DNA from: Bryobacteraceae bacterium
GTDB taxonomy: Bacteria; Acidobacteriota; Terriglobia; Bryobacterales; Bryobacteraceae
Direction of reading: 5' to 3'
NCBI GenBank assembly: GCA_947456995.1
Contig: CANGVB010000087.1
Location: 1-9,745, forward strand
DNA: 9,745 nucleotides
Shown here: one piece after another, positions 1 to 7,382 of the stretch
How positions within the stretch are numbered: the stretch's first letter is position 1
Layout of the letters: every line of letters starts with the position of its first letter
Program-made: the position numbers and the translations under genes
The notes under the pieces: generated by a model
The model's database searches: none
Seen by the model: only the letters and a program-made list of their open reading frames with translations
Told to the model about the DNA's origin: nothing

Positions 1-864
1 AAAAAAAACGATGATGAAGTGGCTAGCGATTCGGTGGCACAAGCCCCGATTGAAGTAGCCTGCGCTAACGATCCAGAGTGCAAACGGCAAAAACAAAATG
101 CGCGTAAAGTTGTGCATGGCTTCGGACCCAAACTCCAGCCGGATCGTGAGAAGCAAGGTGGCGGCCACGCCTACGGCAGAAAGCAATGGTATGTCCGTTC
201 GTAGAAATTGGATCAGCCTGTTTTCTTTCCCCATCAGCGCAGCACCTAAAACGGCACCGGCGAAGATTTCGACAAACCTTGGGACATTGCCGAAGAATTG
301 ATTGTCGAATGAGCCTGGTGTGGCGTAAACGAAATCCAGCACAATACGTGTGGCCACTAAACCAAGGCAAACTGCTGCAGCAACAGGAGTGGGCCAGGTG
401 CGGATTCTCATCCATTTGAGGCATGGCAGCAGGAAACCGCCTAACAGAAGCGGAGTTACAAACCAGGCAGGGAAATTCCACTTGTAGGTAAAGACTCCGT
501 GAGCTGCAAGATTTTGAAGCCCCGGGATCCAATAGAGCAGGATGTTTCCCAGTTCAGCGAAAGAGATTCGATCCTTTCCTATCAGGGCTGGGATGAGTAT
601 GAGTACCAAACCAACCCAGTGGGGGAGCAACAAACGAAGCGTGCGCTTTTTCGCAAGGAGCAATGCAGAGCCAGCATAGAAAGAATCCGAGGAGGCGATG
701 AGAAAGCCGGACATGCTAAAGAATGTCACTGTCATCGCACCGCTGAGAAAAAGATCGTTGAGCGTTGGGCTCACGAAAGACCCAATGCCGTAGTGGCCAC
801 ACATCATTACGATGCTGGCAACAAACCGCACGGCATTGAGACTGTAAGCACGATCAGGATTCAT
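1..864 (-). CDS. Acyltransferase-3 family membrane protein, 3' end cut by window edge
   Basis: An unbroken minus-strand frame runs from ATG at 864 to the left edge (288 codons, no stop), so the C-terminus is missing. The product is an integral membrane protein with at least eight hydrophobic segments, roughly residues 9-27, 38-58, 78-95, 105-118, 132-148, 160-178, 197-211, 226-241 and 254-270. Its start, MNPDRAYSLNAVRF, is typical of the OafA/YrhL family. It has the R-x10-H arrangement in the first helix (R13, H24), where the His is a family catalytic residue, and a later RTLRLLLP motif (R74-P81). These enzymes move acetyl or other acyl groups onto surface sugars or other extracytoplasmic acceptors; the acceptor here cannot be told. 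Family members are usually about 350-400 residues, so about 60-110 residues are missing. An in-frame stop just upstream supports this start; no good Shine-Dalgarno is seen. The 14-base gap to the dehydratase suggests cotranscription, though no metabolic link is evident. Confidence 0.85.
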   Translation of the reverse strand, partial: MNPDRAYSLNAVRFVASIVMMCGHYGIGSFVSPTLNDLFLSGAMTVTFFSMSGFLIASSDSFYAGSALLLAKKRTLRLLLPHWVGLVLILIPALIGKDRISFAELGNILLYWIPGLQNLAAHGVFTYKWNFPAWFVTPLLLGGFLLPCLKWMRIRTWPTPVAAAVCLGLVATRIVLDFVYATPGSFDNQFFGNVPRFVEIFAGAVLGAALMGKENRLIQFLRTDIPLLSAVGVAATLLLTIRLEFGSEAMHNFTRILFLPFALWIVSAGYFNRGLCHRIASHFIIVFF

Positions 865-878
865 CTTGTATTCACGGC

Positions 879-2657
879 TTAGTGATTATGCCGCGGGATG
901 ATCTCGCCCAGATTGCGATACTTGACGGCGAATTCGAGCACGCCACCAAATTCGAGTTGCCCGACATGAGCGCGATAGAACTCCTGCCAGGGGGTCTGTG
1001 TCTGAGCAATTTGCAGCTTCACGTTCTTCTTGCGTTCTTCGATCTCTTCGTCGCTCAAGACAACGTCGACACGACGAGTGTTGAAATCCACCCGAATGGT
1101 GTCGCCGGTTTCGAGGATTGCCAGATTGCCGCCTACTGCCGCTTCTGGCGACACGTTGAGGATCGACGCACTGGCGCTGGTGCCACTTTGGCGTCCGTCC
1201 CCAAGCGTCGGAAGTTGATTGACCCCGATCTTGATCAACCGGTCGGGCGGTAACATGTTCACCACCTCAGCCGCACCGGGATAGCCAACCGGGCCGCAGC
1301 CGCGGATCACGAGAATGCAGCGCTCGTCAATGTTGAGAGATTCGTCGTTGATTCTCTCGTGATAATCTTCCGGGCCTTCAAAGACTATGGCGCGGGCGGT
1401 GAAAGCATTCTCGTCACCAGGGTTTTCGAGGAAGAGCCTGCGGAATTCCTTACCGATCACAGAGCTCTTCACGAGTGCGCTTGAGAATAGATTGCCATCC
1501 ATCACCAGGAAGCCCGCCTTCTCTGAAACCGGATTTTCGTATCCCCGGATCACCTTATGATCTGTCGAGCGTGTGTGTCGATAGCAATCACCAACGGTTG
1601 AGCCCGAGACGTTCATGGCGGATTCGTGGATCTTGCCCGCGCAGATAAGCTCGCCGATGACGGCAGGGATGCCACCCGCCAGATGGAAGCTTTCGGTAAG
1701 GTATTCGCCGGCCGGTTGGACGTTGGCCAGCAGCGGGATCTCGTGGCCCACCGTCTCCCAGTCTTTGGTCTTCAACTCAACACCCATGTGGCGAGCGATG
1801 GCCACCAGGTGAGGTGGACAGTTGGTGGATCCGCCGATGGCGCTGCAAACAACGATCGCGTTCTCGAAGGCCTGACGGGTCATGATCGCCGAAGGTCGCA
1901 AGTCTTCGCGCACCATCTCGACGATCCTCCTGCCAGTGCGGAAGGCCATCTGGGTTCGTTCGCGATAGGGCGCTGGGATTACGGCGCAACCGGGCAGGCT
2001 CATGCCCAGCGCTTCGGCCAGCGAGTTCATCGACGAAGCCGTGCCCATCGTGTTGCAGTGGCCGGGGCTGGGGGCCGAAGCCATCACCATGTCCATGAAC
2101 TGGTCGTAGTCGATCTCGCCTGCGGCGTGCATCCGTCGAGCTTCCCAAACGGTCATGCCGCTCCCGGCCAGCTTGCCCTTGTAGTAGCTGTTCAGCATAG
2201 GGCCGCCGCTGAGAACGATCGACGGCAGGTTGACCGTCGCAGCCGCCATCAGACAGGCGGGGGTGGTCTTGTCGCAGCCGGTGGTGAGTACGACTCCGTC
2301 AAAGAAGTAGCCGTGCAGGATTTCTACCAGGCCCATGTAGGCAAGGTTGCGGTCTAGCGCAGCAGTTGGCCGCCGACAGTTCTCGAAGATGGGATGAACA
2401 GGGAAAATGAAAGGCACTCCGCCGGCATCGCGGATCCCGTCGCGGATGCGATCGGCCAAGTCAAGATGGATTCGGTTGCAGGGCGAGAGGTCTGAGCCAG
2501 TCTGAGCGATGCCGATGATCGGCTTGCCAGATTGCAGCTCTTCACGGGTCAAACCATAGTTGGCGTACCGCTCCAGGTACACCGCGGTCATGCCGAGATT
2601 GTCGGGATTCTGGAACCAGTTCTGGCTACGGAGGGGGAACTTGCGGTCGCGATTCAT
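879..2657 (-). CDS. IlvD/Edd-family sugar-acid dehydratase, D-xylonate dehydratase-like
   Basis: This 592-residue enzyme should dehydrate an aldonic acid to a 2-keto-3-deoxy acid in the cytoplasm, using a [2Fe-2S] cluster and Mg2+. The three cluster cysteines of the pentonate dehydratase subgroup are visible: C60 (SDLSPCNR), C128 (TTGCDKTTPA) and C201 (PGHCNTMGTAS). K130, the position that is carbamylated to bind metal in solved relatives, and the catalytic serine region GDGRQSGTS (S491) are also intact. The family signatures GGSTN and GPVGYPG are present. Length, the SQNWFQNPDN start and the PRHNH end resemble Caulobacter XylD as I remember it; L-arabinonate or another sugar acid is an alternative substrate. 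It is unlikely to be the IlvD of branched-chain amino-acid synthesis, because its sequence follows the pentonate subgroup. The ATG at 2657 lacks a clear Shine-Dalgarno (only GAGAGA, 13 bases upstream). It is transcribed divergently from the receptor gene, with a probable operator between them. Confidence 0.9.
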   Translation of the reverse strand: MNRDRKFPLRSQNWFQNPDNLGMTAVYLERYANYGLTREELQSGKPIIGIAQTGSDLSPCNRIHLDLADRIRDGIRDAGGVPFIFPVHPIFENCRRPTAALDRNLAYMGLVEILHGYFFDGVVLTTGCDKTTPACLMAAATVNLPSIVLSGGPMLNSYYKGKLAGSGMTVWEARRMHAAGEIDYDQFMDMVMASAPSPGHCNTMGTASSMNSLAEALGMSLPGCAVIPAPYRERTQMAFRTGRRIVEMVREDLRPSAIMTRQAFENAIVVCSAIGGSTNCPPHLVAIARHMGVELKTKDWETVGHEIPLLANVQPAGEYLTESFHLAGGIPAVIGELICAGKIHESAMNVSGSTVGDCYRHTRSTDHKVIRGYENPVSEKAGFLVMDGNLFSSALVKSSVIGKEFRRLFLENPGDENAFTARAIVFEGPEDYHERINDESLNIDERCILVIRGCGPVGYPGAAEVVNMLPPDRLIKIGVNQLPTLGDGRQSGTSASASILNVSPEAAVGGNLAILETGDTIRVDFNTRRVDVVLSDEEIEERKKNVKLQIAQTQTPWQEFYRAHVGQLEFGGVLEFAVKYRNLGEIIPRHNH

Positions 2658-2728
2658 ACGTTTAGGTCATTCTCTCTCAAATTGAGCGGCGTAATGCTTC
2701 AGAACATTTCTGCCGAGAATGATTCAGG

Positions 2729-2754
2729 ACGAAACTTTCGTTCTAAAGTTTCGT
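2729..2754. promoter_or_regulatory. Perfect 10-bp inverted repeat, candidate operator
   Basis: The arms ACGAAACTTT (2729-2738) and AAAGTTTCGT (2745-2754) are exact reverse complements separated by six bases. The dyad centre lies about 84 bases from the dehydratase start and about 79 bases from the receptor start, so one bound regulator could control both directions. An overlapping direct repeat, TTTCGTTC, occurs at 2736-2743 and 2749-2756. The short GAAA/TTTC-containing arms suit a dimeric helix-turn-helix repressor, but the regulator family cannot be identified from this site. It is unlikely to be a terminator: the stem is AT-rich, no T-run follows, and it lies between divergent genes. Confidence 0.6.
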
Positions 2755-2787
2755 TCATGCGACCGATCAGGAATTGTGATAGCTTAA

Positions 2788-2796
2788 TGTTACAAA
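2788..2796 (+). promoter_or_regulatory. Weak candidate extended -10 element for the receptor gene
   Basis: TGTTACAAA resembles an extended -10 (TGn followed by TACAAA, four of six matches to TATAAT). It would put the transcription start near 2803 and leave a short leader carrying the ribosome binding site. No matching -35 hexamer lies 16-18 bases upstream, so this is only a candidate. Confidence 0.2.
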
Positions 2797-2808
2797 TCTG
2801 CTTCCTTC

Positions 2809-2814
2809 AGGAGG
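2809..2814 (+). promoter_or_regulatory. Ribosome binding site of the TonB receptor gene
   Basis: A full AGGAGG lies six bases before the ATG at 2821. This fixes the start and implies efficient translation. It is the strongest such site in the window. Confidence 0.85.
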
Positions 2815-2820
2815 AAAATT

Positions 2821-5800
2821 ATGCGAACTAAGTGGTTTGCACAGCTTAGCCTGTTGCTACTTCTTTTCTCGGCCTCAATTTTTGGCCAAACCCTTGGTGA
2901 TGTTTCTGGTGCGGTGTCGGACCCTCAGGGTGCTCCCGTTGCTGGCGCAAACGTCACAATCAAGAATTCTTCAACCAACGCCTCGCGTTCTACAACAACC
3001 AATGGCGAAGGCCTCTATAGCTTCCCCGCACTTGTACCCGGTTCCTATTCGGTGAAAGTCGACAAGGCTGGCTTCAAAACCTTTAACCAATCCAATATCG
3101 AAGTGCAGGTTCAGGCGAGTCTGCGTGTTGACGTTGCAATGCAACTCGGCCAGGTGAGCGAGACGATCGAAGTCTCTTCCTCCGCCGCCGCACTGCAGAC
3201 CGAAAACGCAACCGTCGGAACCGTTGTTGAGCAGAAGCGAATTGTCGAACTTCCTCTCAACGGCCGCAACTACTTGCAGTTGACTGCTCTTGCCCCCAAC
3301 GTAAGCTTCGGCTTTCCCTCGGCCGGTCAGGCTGATGGCCGTCAGGGTGGCGACCGCGCGAATCAGAACATCTCTGTCGCCGGTATGCGTAACAACTTCA
3401 ACCGCTTCACCCTCGATGGCGTCGAAAACACCGACCCCAACTTCAACACCTACGTGATCTTCCCGTCAGCCGAAGCGCTGCAGGAATTCAAGGTTCAGAC
3501 TGGTGTCTACCCTGCCGAATTTGGCCGTGGTGCAACCCAGATCAACGTGTCCACCAAGAGTGGTGGCAATCAGTTCCATGGCTCGATGTACGAGTTCCTG
3601 CGCAACGAAAAGATGGACGCCAAGAATTACCTCTTCGGTGGTGTTGGTGCCGTCGAGCGCAAGAAGGATCCTTTCAAGTGGAACCAGTTCGGCTTTGTGC
3701 TCTCTGGCCCGGTTGTGATTCCGAAACTCTTCAACGGCCGCAACAAGCTCTTCTTCATGTCGAACTATGAATGGTTCCGTCAGCGTCGCGATGTCATCGG
3801 CAACTTTACCCTGCCCACGGCTTCCAACTTTGCTGGCGACTTCAACACCGCCATTCAAACCAACGGCATTTATGATCCCCGCACTCGCGTCATCACCAAT
3901 GGTGCAGTTTCCGGTGCATCGTTGTTCCCCAACAACACCATTCCTGCCAGCCGCTTGCACCCAATTTCGCAAAGGCTGTTGCCGTTTTATCCTCAGGCGA
4001 ATACCCCCGCCGCCGGCCTCAACAACAATCACTTCATCTCCCTGGGCCGTCCGATCAACAAGGACCAATTCATCCAGCGCTTTGACTACGCAGAAAGTGA
4101 CAAATCGAATTGGTTTGGCCGCTATTCGAAATCCGAAGAAAATCAGCTCACAGCCAGTCTCAAGGACAATGGCGAAAAGATTGTGACCAACGCCAGCCAG
4201 TGGACGGTCACCAATACACGCGTACTCACCAATACCCTGGTAAATGAGTTCCGCTTCGGTCTGACAAAGTTCTACAACACCACCGGCCCTGAGCTTGCCT
4301 TCGGTACGGACGTTGTGGGCACTTTGAATATCCCTGGCCTTTCCTCCGGCCCTCCCGTTCAGTGGGGAATCCCAAGTGTTGGCATCACTGCCTACAGCGG
4401 TTTCGGCAATAGCTCTGAAGGCCCTTATGAAAACAATAACCGCGCGATGCAGTTCATCAACAACCTCAGCTGGGTCAAGGGCAAACACACCATCAAGGTT
4501 GGCGGTGAGTTCCGTCGTGACGAATACAATCAGGTCGGTAACCAATTTGCCCGTGGTCAGTTCACCTTTGACCGCAACGCAACTCGCAACCCCCTGATCA
4601 ATGGTTCTGGCAACGCCTTTGCCGACTTCCTCCTGGGAGAAGTATTCCAGGCTGAAGCTGCAGTATCCATTGCTAAGGCACAGTTCCGTGCTAACGGCTT
4701 TGCGTTTTATATTGACGACACATGGCGCGTCAGCAAGCGTTTGACCCTCAACCTTGGTCTTCGCTATGAAAACACTCCGCCCTGGACCGATCAAACCGGA
4801 ACCTTGTTCAATGGAATTGTTCCCAACGACATTCGCCCCACCAACCCATTGGCGGCAATCGTTCAGGACCAAACCCTACATCCTTTCTTCATGCGTCAAG
4901 GTGCTTCCCGCCAGAATTGCTATGAAGGAATCAATCTGCGCTGGACTCCCAGCCCGCTTTTCCCGAATATCCCGATTCAGGTTCGTTGCGACGGTTCGCT
5001 CGGTAACAACCTCGTGGGTCGCGACAACAACGACTGGGCTCCTCGCCTTGGTGCCAGCTACCAGTTGAACGACAAGACTGTCATCCGTTTCGGTGCAGGC
5101 GCGTTCTACTCGCAGGATACCGGCAACCCCCGCTTCGATATGTCGCGTAACCTTGCTGGCCGTCTTCGTGACAACTCCAGCCAGGTCACCCCGCAGCTCA
5201 ACTGGAATAACGGATTGGCCTCGATTGCTGGTGGTGTCGCAAACGTGAACCGCCCCTACACCTTTGCCAATCCCTACGATCGCCGCACTCCTTACACCTT
5301 GCAGTACCTGGTAAACATTCAACGCGAGTTCTCCAACAACCTCGTGCTTGAAGTTGGTTACCTCGGCTCTGTAAGCCGCCGCCTGGAAGGCCTTCGCGCA
5401 ATCAACGAGTCAATCCCGGTTGACCCGAACGTCTCCAATCTTTCGCTGGCTGCCCGTTCCCCCTTCCCGGAATTCGGCCGCATTCAGTTGGTCGACAACG
5501 GCGGTAAGGGCAACTACAACTCCCTTGGCACCAAGTTGACCAAGCGCTACTCAGGTGGTCTCACCGCCCTGTTTAGCTACACCTACGCCAAGTCGATCGA
5601 CACCGCAAGCGCGATTCGCAACCAGGGTGGCGACACCTTGTTCCCGCAGAACAGCGGCTGCCGTCAGTGCGAGCGTGGTTTGTCCAGCTTCAACAACGAA
5701 CACCGCTTTGCCACCAGCATTCTTTATGACATCCCGGTTGGCAAAGGCAAGAAGTTCAACGTCTCAAACGGCTTTGCCGATGCCATCATCGGTGGCTGGC

Positions 5801-6237
5801 AGTTGGGTTCGATCTTTACGGTGCAGTCGGGCTTCCCCATCACTGTCACCAATGGTCGTGACCGTTCCAACACCGGCGCATTCTTTGACCGTCCCAACGC
5901 CACTGGTCTCGATCCGCAGGTTAGCTCTGTCTCAACCGAAAACGGCTTCAACACCGCCGCCTTCATTGAGCAGGCTGCCGGTACCTACGGCAACGTAGGC
6001 CGCAACACCCTCATCGGACCCAGCTTTGTCCGTTGGGATTTCTCGAGCTTGAAGAACTTCAAGATGCCTTACGCTGAAAACCATCAGCTGCAGTTCCGCT
6101 TTGAAGCCTTCAATCTCCCGAACCACCCGAACTGGGGCAACCCCGACACCAACATCCAGAGTGGTAACTTTGGCAAGATCCGCGGTACGCGTGGCGACAT
6201 GCGTAACCTGCAGCTTGCACTGCGTTACACATTCTAG
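2821..6237 (+). CDS. Oar-like TonB-dependent outer-membrane receptor with carboxypeptidase-regulatory-like domain
   Basis: This 1138-residue protein is an outer-membrane beta-barrel expected to import a ligand with energy from TonB-ExbBD. Residues 1-22 are a signal peptide (KW, then a Leu-rich core ending SASIFG). Residues of about 24-110 are a carboxypeptidase-regulatory-like beta-sandwich (GAVSDPQGAPVAGANVTI, then GLYSFPALVPGSYSV). A plug-like region follows (about 115-250), including the ELPLNGRNYLQL motif common in acidobacterial members. The rest is the barrel, with LGLRYE and GAGAFYSQD strands, ending RYTF with the C-terminal Phe used for barrel assembly. I see no obvious TonB box and no SusD-like partner next to it. 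The only four cysteines (700, 723, 947, 950) are all in the barrel. The ligand is unknown. Its position between a pentonate dehydratase and a hydroxyproline operon suggests a catabolic substrate, but such receptors are numerous in this group and may not be tied to their neighbours. Confidence 0.93.
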   Translation: MRTKWFAQLSLLLLLFSASIFGQTLGDVSGAVSDPQGAPVAGANVTIKNSSTNASRSTTTNGEGLYSFPALVPGSYSVKVDKAGFKTFNQSNIEVQVQASLRVDVAMQLGQVSETIEVSSSAAALQTENATVGTVVEQKRIVELPLNGRNYLQLTALAPNVSFGFPSAGQADGRQGGDRANQNISVAGMRNNFNRFTLDGVENTDPNFNTYVIFPSAEALQEFKVQTGVYPAEFGRGATQINVSTKSGGNQFHGSMYEFLRNEKMDAKNYLFGGVGAVERKKDPFKWNQFGFVLSGPVVIPKLFNGRNKLFFMSNYEWFRQRRDVIGNFTLPTASNFAGDFNTAIQTNGIYDPRTRVITNGAVSGASLFPNNTIPASRLHPISQRLLPFYPQANTPAAGLNNNHFISLGRPINKDQFIQRFDYAESDKSNWFGRYSKSEENQLTASLKDNGEKIVTNASQWTVTNTRVLTNTLVNEFRFGLTKFYNTTGPELAFGTDVVGTLNIPGLSSGPPVQWGIPSVGITAYSGFGNSSEGPYENNNRAMQFINNLSWVKGKHTIKVGGEFRRDEYNQVGNQFARGQFTFDRNATRNPLINGSGNAFADFLLGEVFQAEAAVSIAKAQFRANGFAFYIDDTWRVSKRLTLNLGLRYENTPPWTDQTGTLFNGIVPNDIRPTNPLAAIVQDQTLHPFFMRQGASRQNCYEGINLRWTPSPLFPNIPIQVRCDGSLGNNLVGRDNNDWAPRLGASYQLNDKTVIRFGAGAFYSQDTGNPRFDMSRNLAGRLRDNSSQVTPQLNWNNGLASIAGGVANVNRPYTFANPYDRRTPYTLQYLVNIQREFSNNLVLEVGYLGSVSRRLEGLRAINESIPVDPNVSNLSLAARSPFPEFGRIQLVDNGGKGNYNSLGTKLTKRYSGGLTALFSYTYAKSIDTASAIRNQGGDTLFPQNSGCRQCERGLSSFNNEHRFATSILYDIPVGKGKKFNVSNGFADAIIGGWQLGSIFTVQSGFPITVTNGRDRSNTGAFFDRPNATGLDPQVSSVSTENGFNTAAFIEQAAGTYGNVGRNTLIGPSFVRWDFSSLKNFKMPYAENHQLQFRFEAFNLPNHPNWGNPDTNIQSGNFGKIRGTRGDMRNLQLALRYTF

Positions 6238-6255
6238 ACTCCAAATAGTAAAAGC

Positions 6256-6295
6256 AAGAAACCGCCAATCCCCTAGGGGTTGGCGGTTTCTTTTT
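6256..6295. terminator. Shared bidirectional intrinsic terminator between convergent genes
   Basis: Perfect 13-bp arms (6256-6268 and 6280-6292) enclose a further CCCC/GGGG inner stem around a CTAG apex, with one T left unpaired at 6269. On the plus strand the stem runs into TTTTTGTTT, a good T-tract, 18 bases after the receptor stop. On the minus strand a weaker T-rich stretch follows (GCTTTTACTATTT). The left part of the hairpin lies just beyond the stop codon (6275-6273) of the minus-strand flavoprotein gene. The right part encodes that protein's last residues, KETANP. Confidence 0.9.
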
Positions 6296-7382
6296 GTTTG
6301 AGCAAATCTTGCACTGAAACAGGATGCACCGGCTGGCGCACCGTATCGGGCGGCCATCCACGCAGAAACTCAAGGGCCGAACCACAAATGCGACCCTGGC
6401 ATGCACCCATGCCGCACCGGGTCTGCAGCTTCGCTTCACGCTTGCTGCTGCAAGCTGCAATCTTGCCAAGGGTTACATCCTCACAACGGCACACAATGGT
6501 ATCGGGCTTCGCCAGAGATTTGAGCTCTTCGCGCAACGCGAAGCACTGGCGCAGCAATTCGACAAAAGCCCCATGATTGCCTCTCAAAGCAGTTCTGCTT
6601 CCGGCTGCCTCGCCTTCGGCCTCTGCTTTTTCCACTCCGCCAATCCCGGTCAGTTCCCCAACCGCGTAGATCCCACGCACGCTAGTCTCTTGCATCGCAT
6701 CGACACTGACAAAGCCGCTTTCGATCTTGCAGCCAGCCAGCATTGCCAGCTCCAAATTCGGCACCAACCCAAAGCCACACGCCAAATAATCACATTGCAA
6801 TGTTTGGCCGTCCGACATTACGACGCGCCCCGGCTCTGCCGAAACGGGCCAGACAGAGGCGCGAAAGCGGGAAGTCGCAAGCCCTGCCGCCTGTATGATC
6901 TTTTCCGGCCAGCGCCAAAGACTCACCCCAAAGCCAACCAGACTTCCCCAACTCGCCTGTTCTGCTACCAGCACAACCTCTGCCCCTGCCTTCGACAAAT
7001 TCGCCGCAACGGCCAACAGCAAGGGGCCGCTACCGGCGACAACAACGCGCTTGCCTTGGATCTTAAGCCCCGCCTTCACCAGCGCCTGCAAGCCACCCGC
7101 ACCAACCACATGCGGCAACGTCCAACCCGGGAAGGGAAGAAAGAGCTCCCTAGCCCCACAGGCCAGAATCAGTTGCTCGCAATCGAGATCGAGATCCGAA
7201 ACTTGAGTGCTGTAGCGCTTGTCGATCCCGTCGATATCAAGCCCTGAGTAGCCACGCCAGATCTGGCCTCCCGGCCCCCAGTTATCGTCGATCAGCAAGA
7301 CACGCTTGCCAATACGTTTGGCTGCCCGGGCCGCAGCAAGGCCTCCGGGGCCAGCTCCGATGATCACGGTGTCATGCCGCAT
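6273..7382 (-). CDS. FAD/NAD(P)-type oxidoreductase with C-terminal Cys cluster, probable D-hydroxyproline dehydrogenase subunit
   Basis: This 369-residue flavoprotein resembles the HcnB/OoxA-type subunit of three-part amino-acid and opine dehydrogenases. It has an N-terminal FAD site GAGPGG (9-14), PGGQIWR (37-43), a second dinucleotide site GSGPLL (117-122), the late FAD motif GIYAVGELTG (237-246), and a C-terminal BFD-like cluster C298-x-C300 plus C323-x4-C328 (CRCEDV, TRCGMGACQGR) that should bind an iron-sulfur centre. With the next two upstream genes it would oxidise cis-4-hydroxy-D-proline. It overlaps the [2Fe-2S] gene by 11 bases and has its own GGAGGT eight bases before the ATG. Relatives I remember are about 410-470 residues. 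This one appears shortened between PGGQIWR and LILACGARE, and again between the two cysteine pairs. Alternatives are an opine or sarcosine oxidase subunit; the operon favours hydroxyproline. Its stop lies inside the terminator hairpin. Confidence 0.87.
   Translation of the reverse strand: MRHDTVIIGAGPGGLAAARAAKRIGKRVLLIDDNWGPGGQIWRGYSGLDIDGIDKRYSTQVSDLDLDCEQLILACGARELFLPFPGWTLPHVVGAGGLQALVKAGLKIQGKRVVVAGSGPLLLAVAANLSKAGAEVVLVAEQASWGSLVGFGVSLWRWPEKIIQAAGLATSRFRASVWPVSAEPGRVVMSDGQTLQCDYLACGFGLVPNLELAMLAGCKIESGFVSVDAMQETSVRGIYAVGELTGIGGVEKAEAEGEAAGSRTALRGNHGAFVELLRQCFALREELKSLAKPDTIVCRCEDVTLGKIAACSSKREAKLQTRCGMGACQGRICGSALEFLRGWPPDTVRQPVHPVSVQDLLKQKETANP

Larger units (their letters stand above)
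2658..2820. promoter_or_regulatory. Divergent intergenic region between dehydratase and TonB receptor genes
   Basis: These 163 bases separate two divergent start codons, so they should hold the promoters of both genes. The centre has a perfect inverted repeat (listed separately), and the receptor side ends in a consensus ribosome binding site. I could not assign convincing -35/-10 pairs. Acidobacterial promoters may not follow the E. coli sigma-70 consensus closely. Confidence 0.6.

Noticed and set aside
1..8. A run of eight A at the left edge, considered as a frameshift site or a terminator tract
   Set aside because: It is in frame as ...VFF of the acyltransferase and no hairpin precedes it; the gene simply continues beyond the window.
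65..532. A 155-codon minus-strand frame within the acyltransferase region
   Set aside because: It is an alternative frame of the acyltransferase gene, which is open throughout 864 to 1 with membrane segments and family motifs; this frame has none.
2774..2796. TTGTGA and TTACAA spaced by ten bases, reminiscent of a CRP/FNR-type site
   Set aside because: The arms do not match perfectly and the spacing is wrong for a CRP site (TGTGA-N6-TCACA), so it is not listed as a binding site.
3466..4872. A 468-codon open frame antisense to the TonB receptor
   Set aside because: It lies wholly inside a certain gene on the other strand, its protein has no recognisable domain, and such long antisense frames arise from the biased codon use of a GC-ending coding strand.
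6324..7247. A 307-codon plus-strand frame opposite the FAD/NAD-type gene
   Set aside because: It is antisense to a gene with clear FAD and cysteine motifs, and its composition is typical of a shadow frame.
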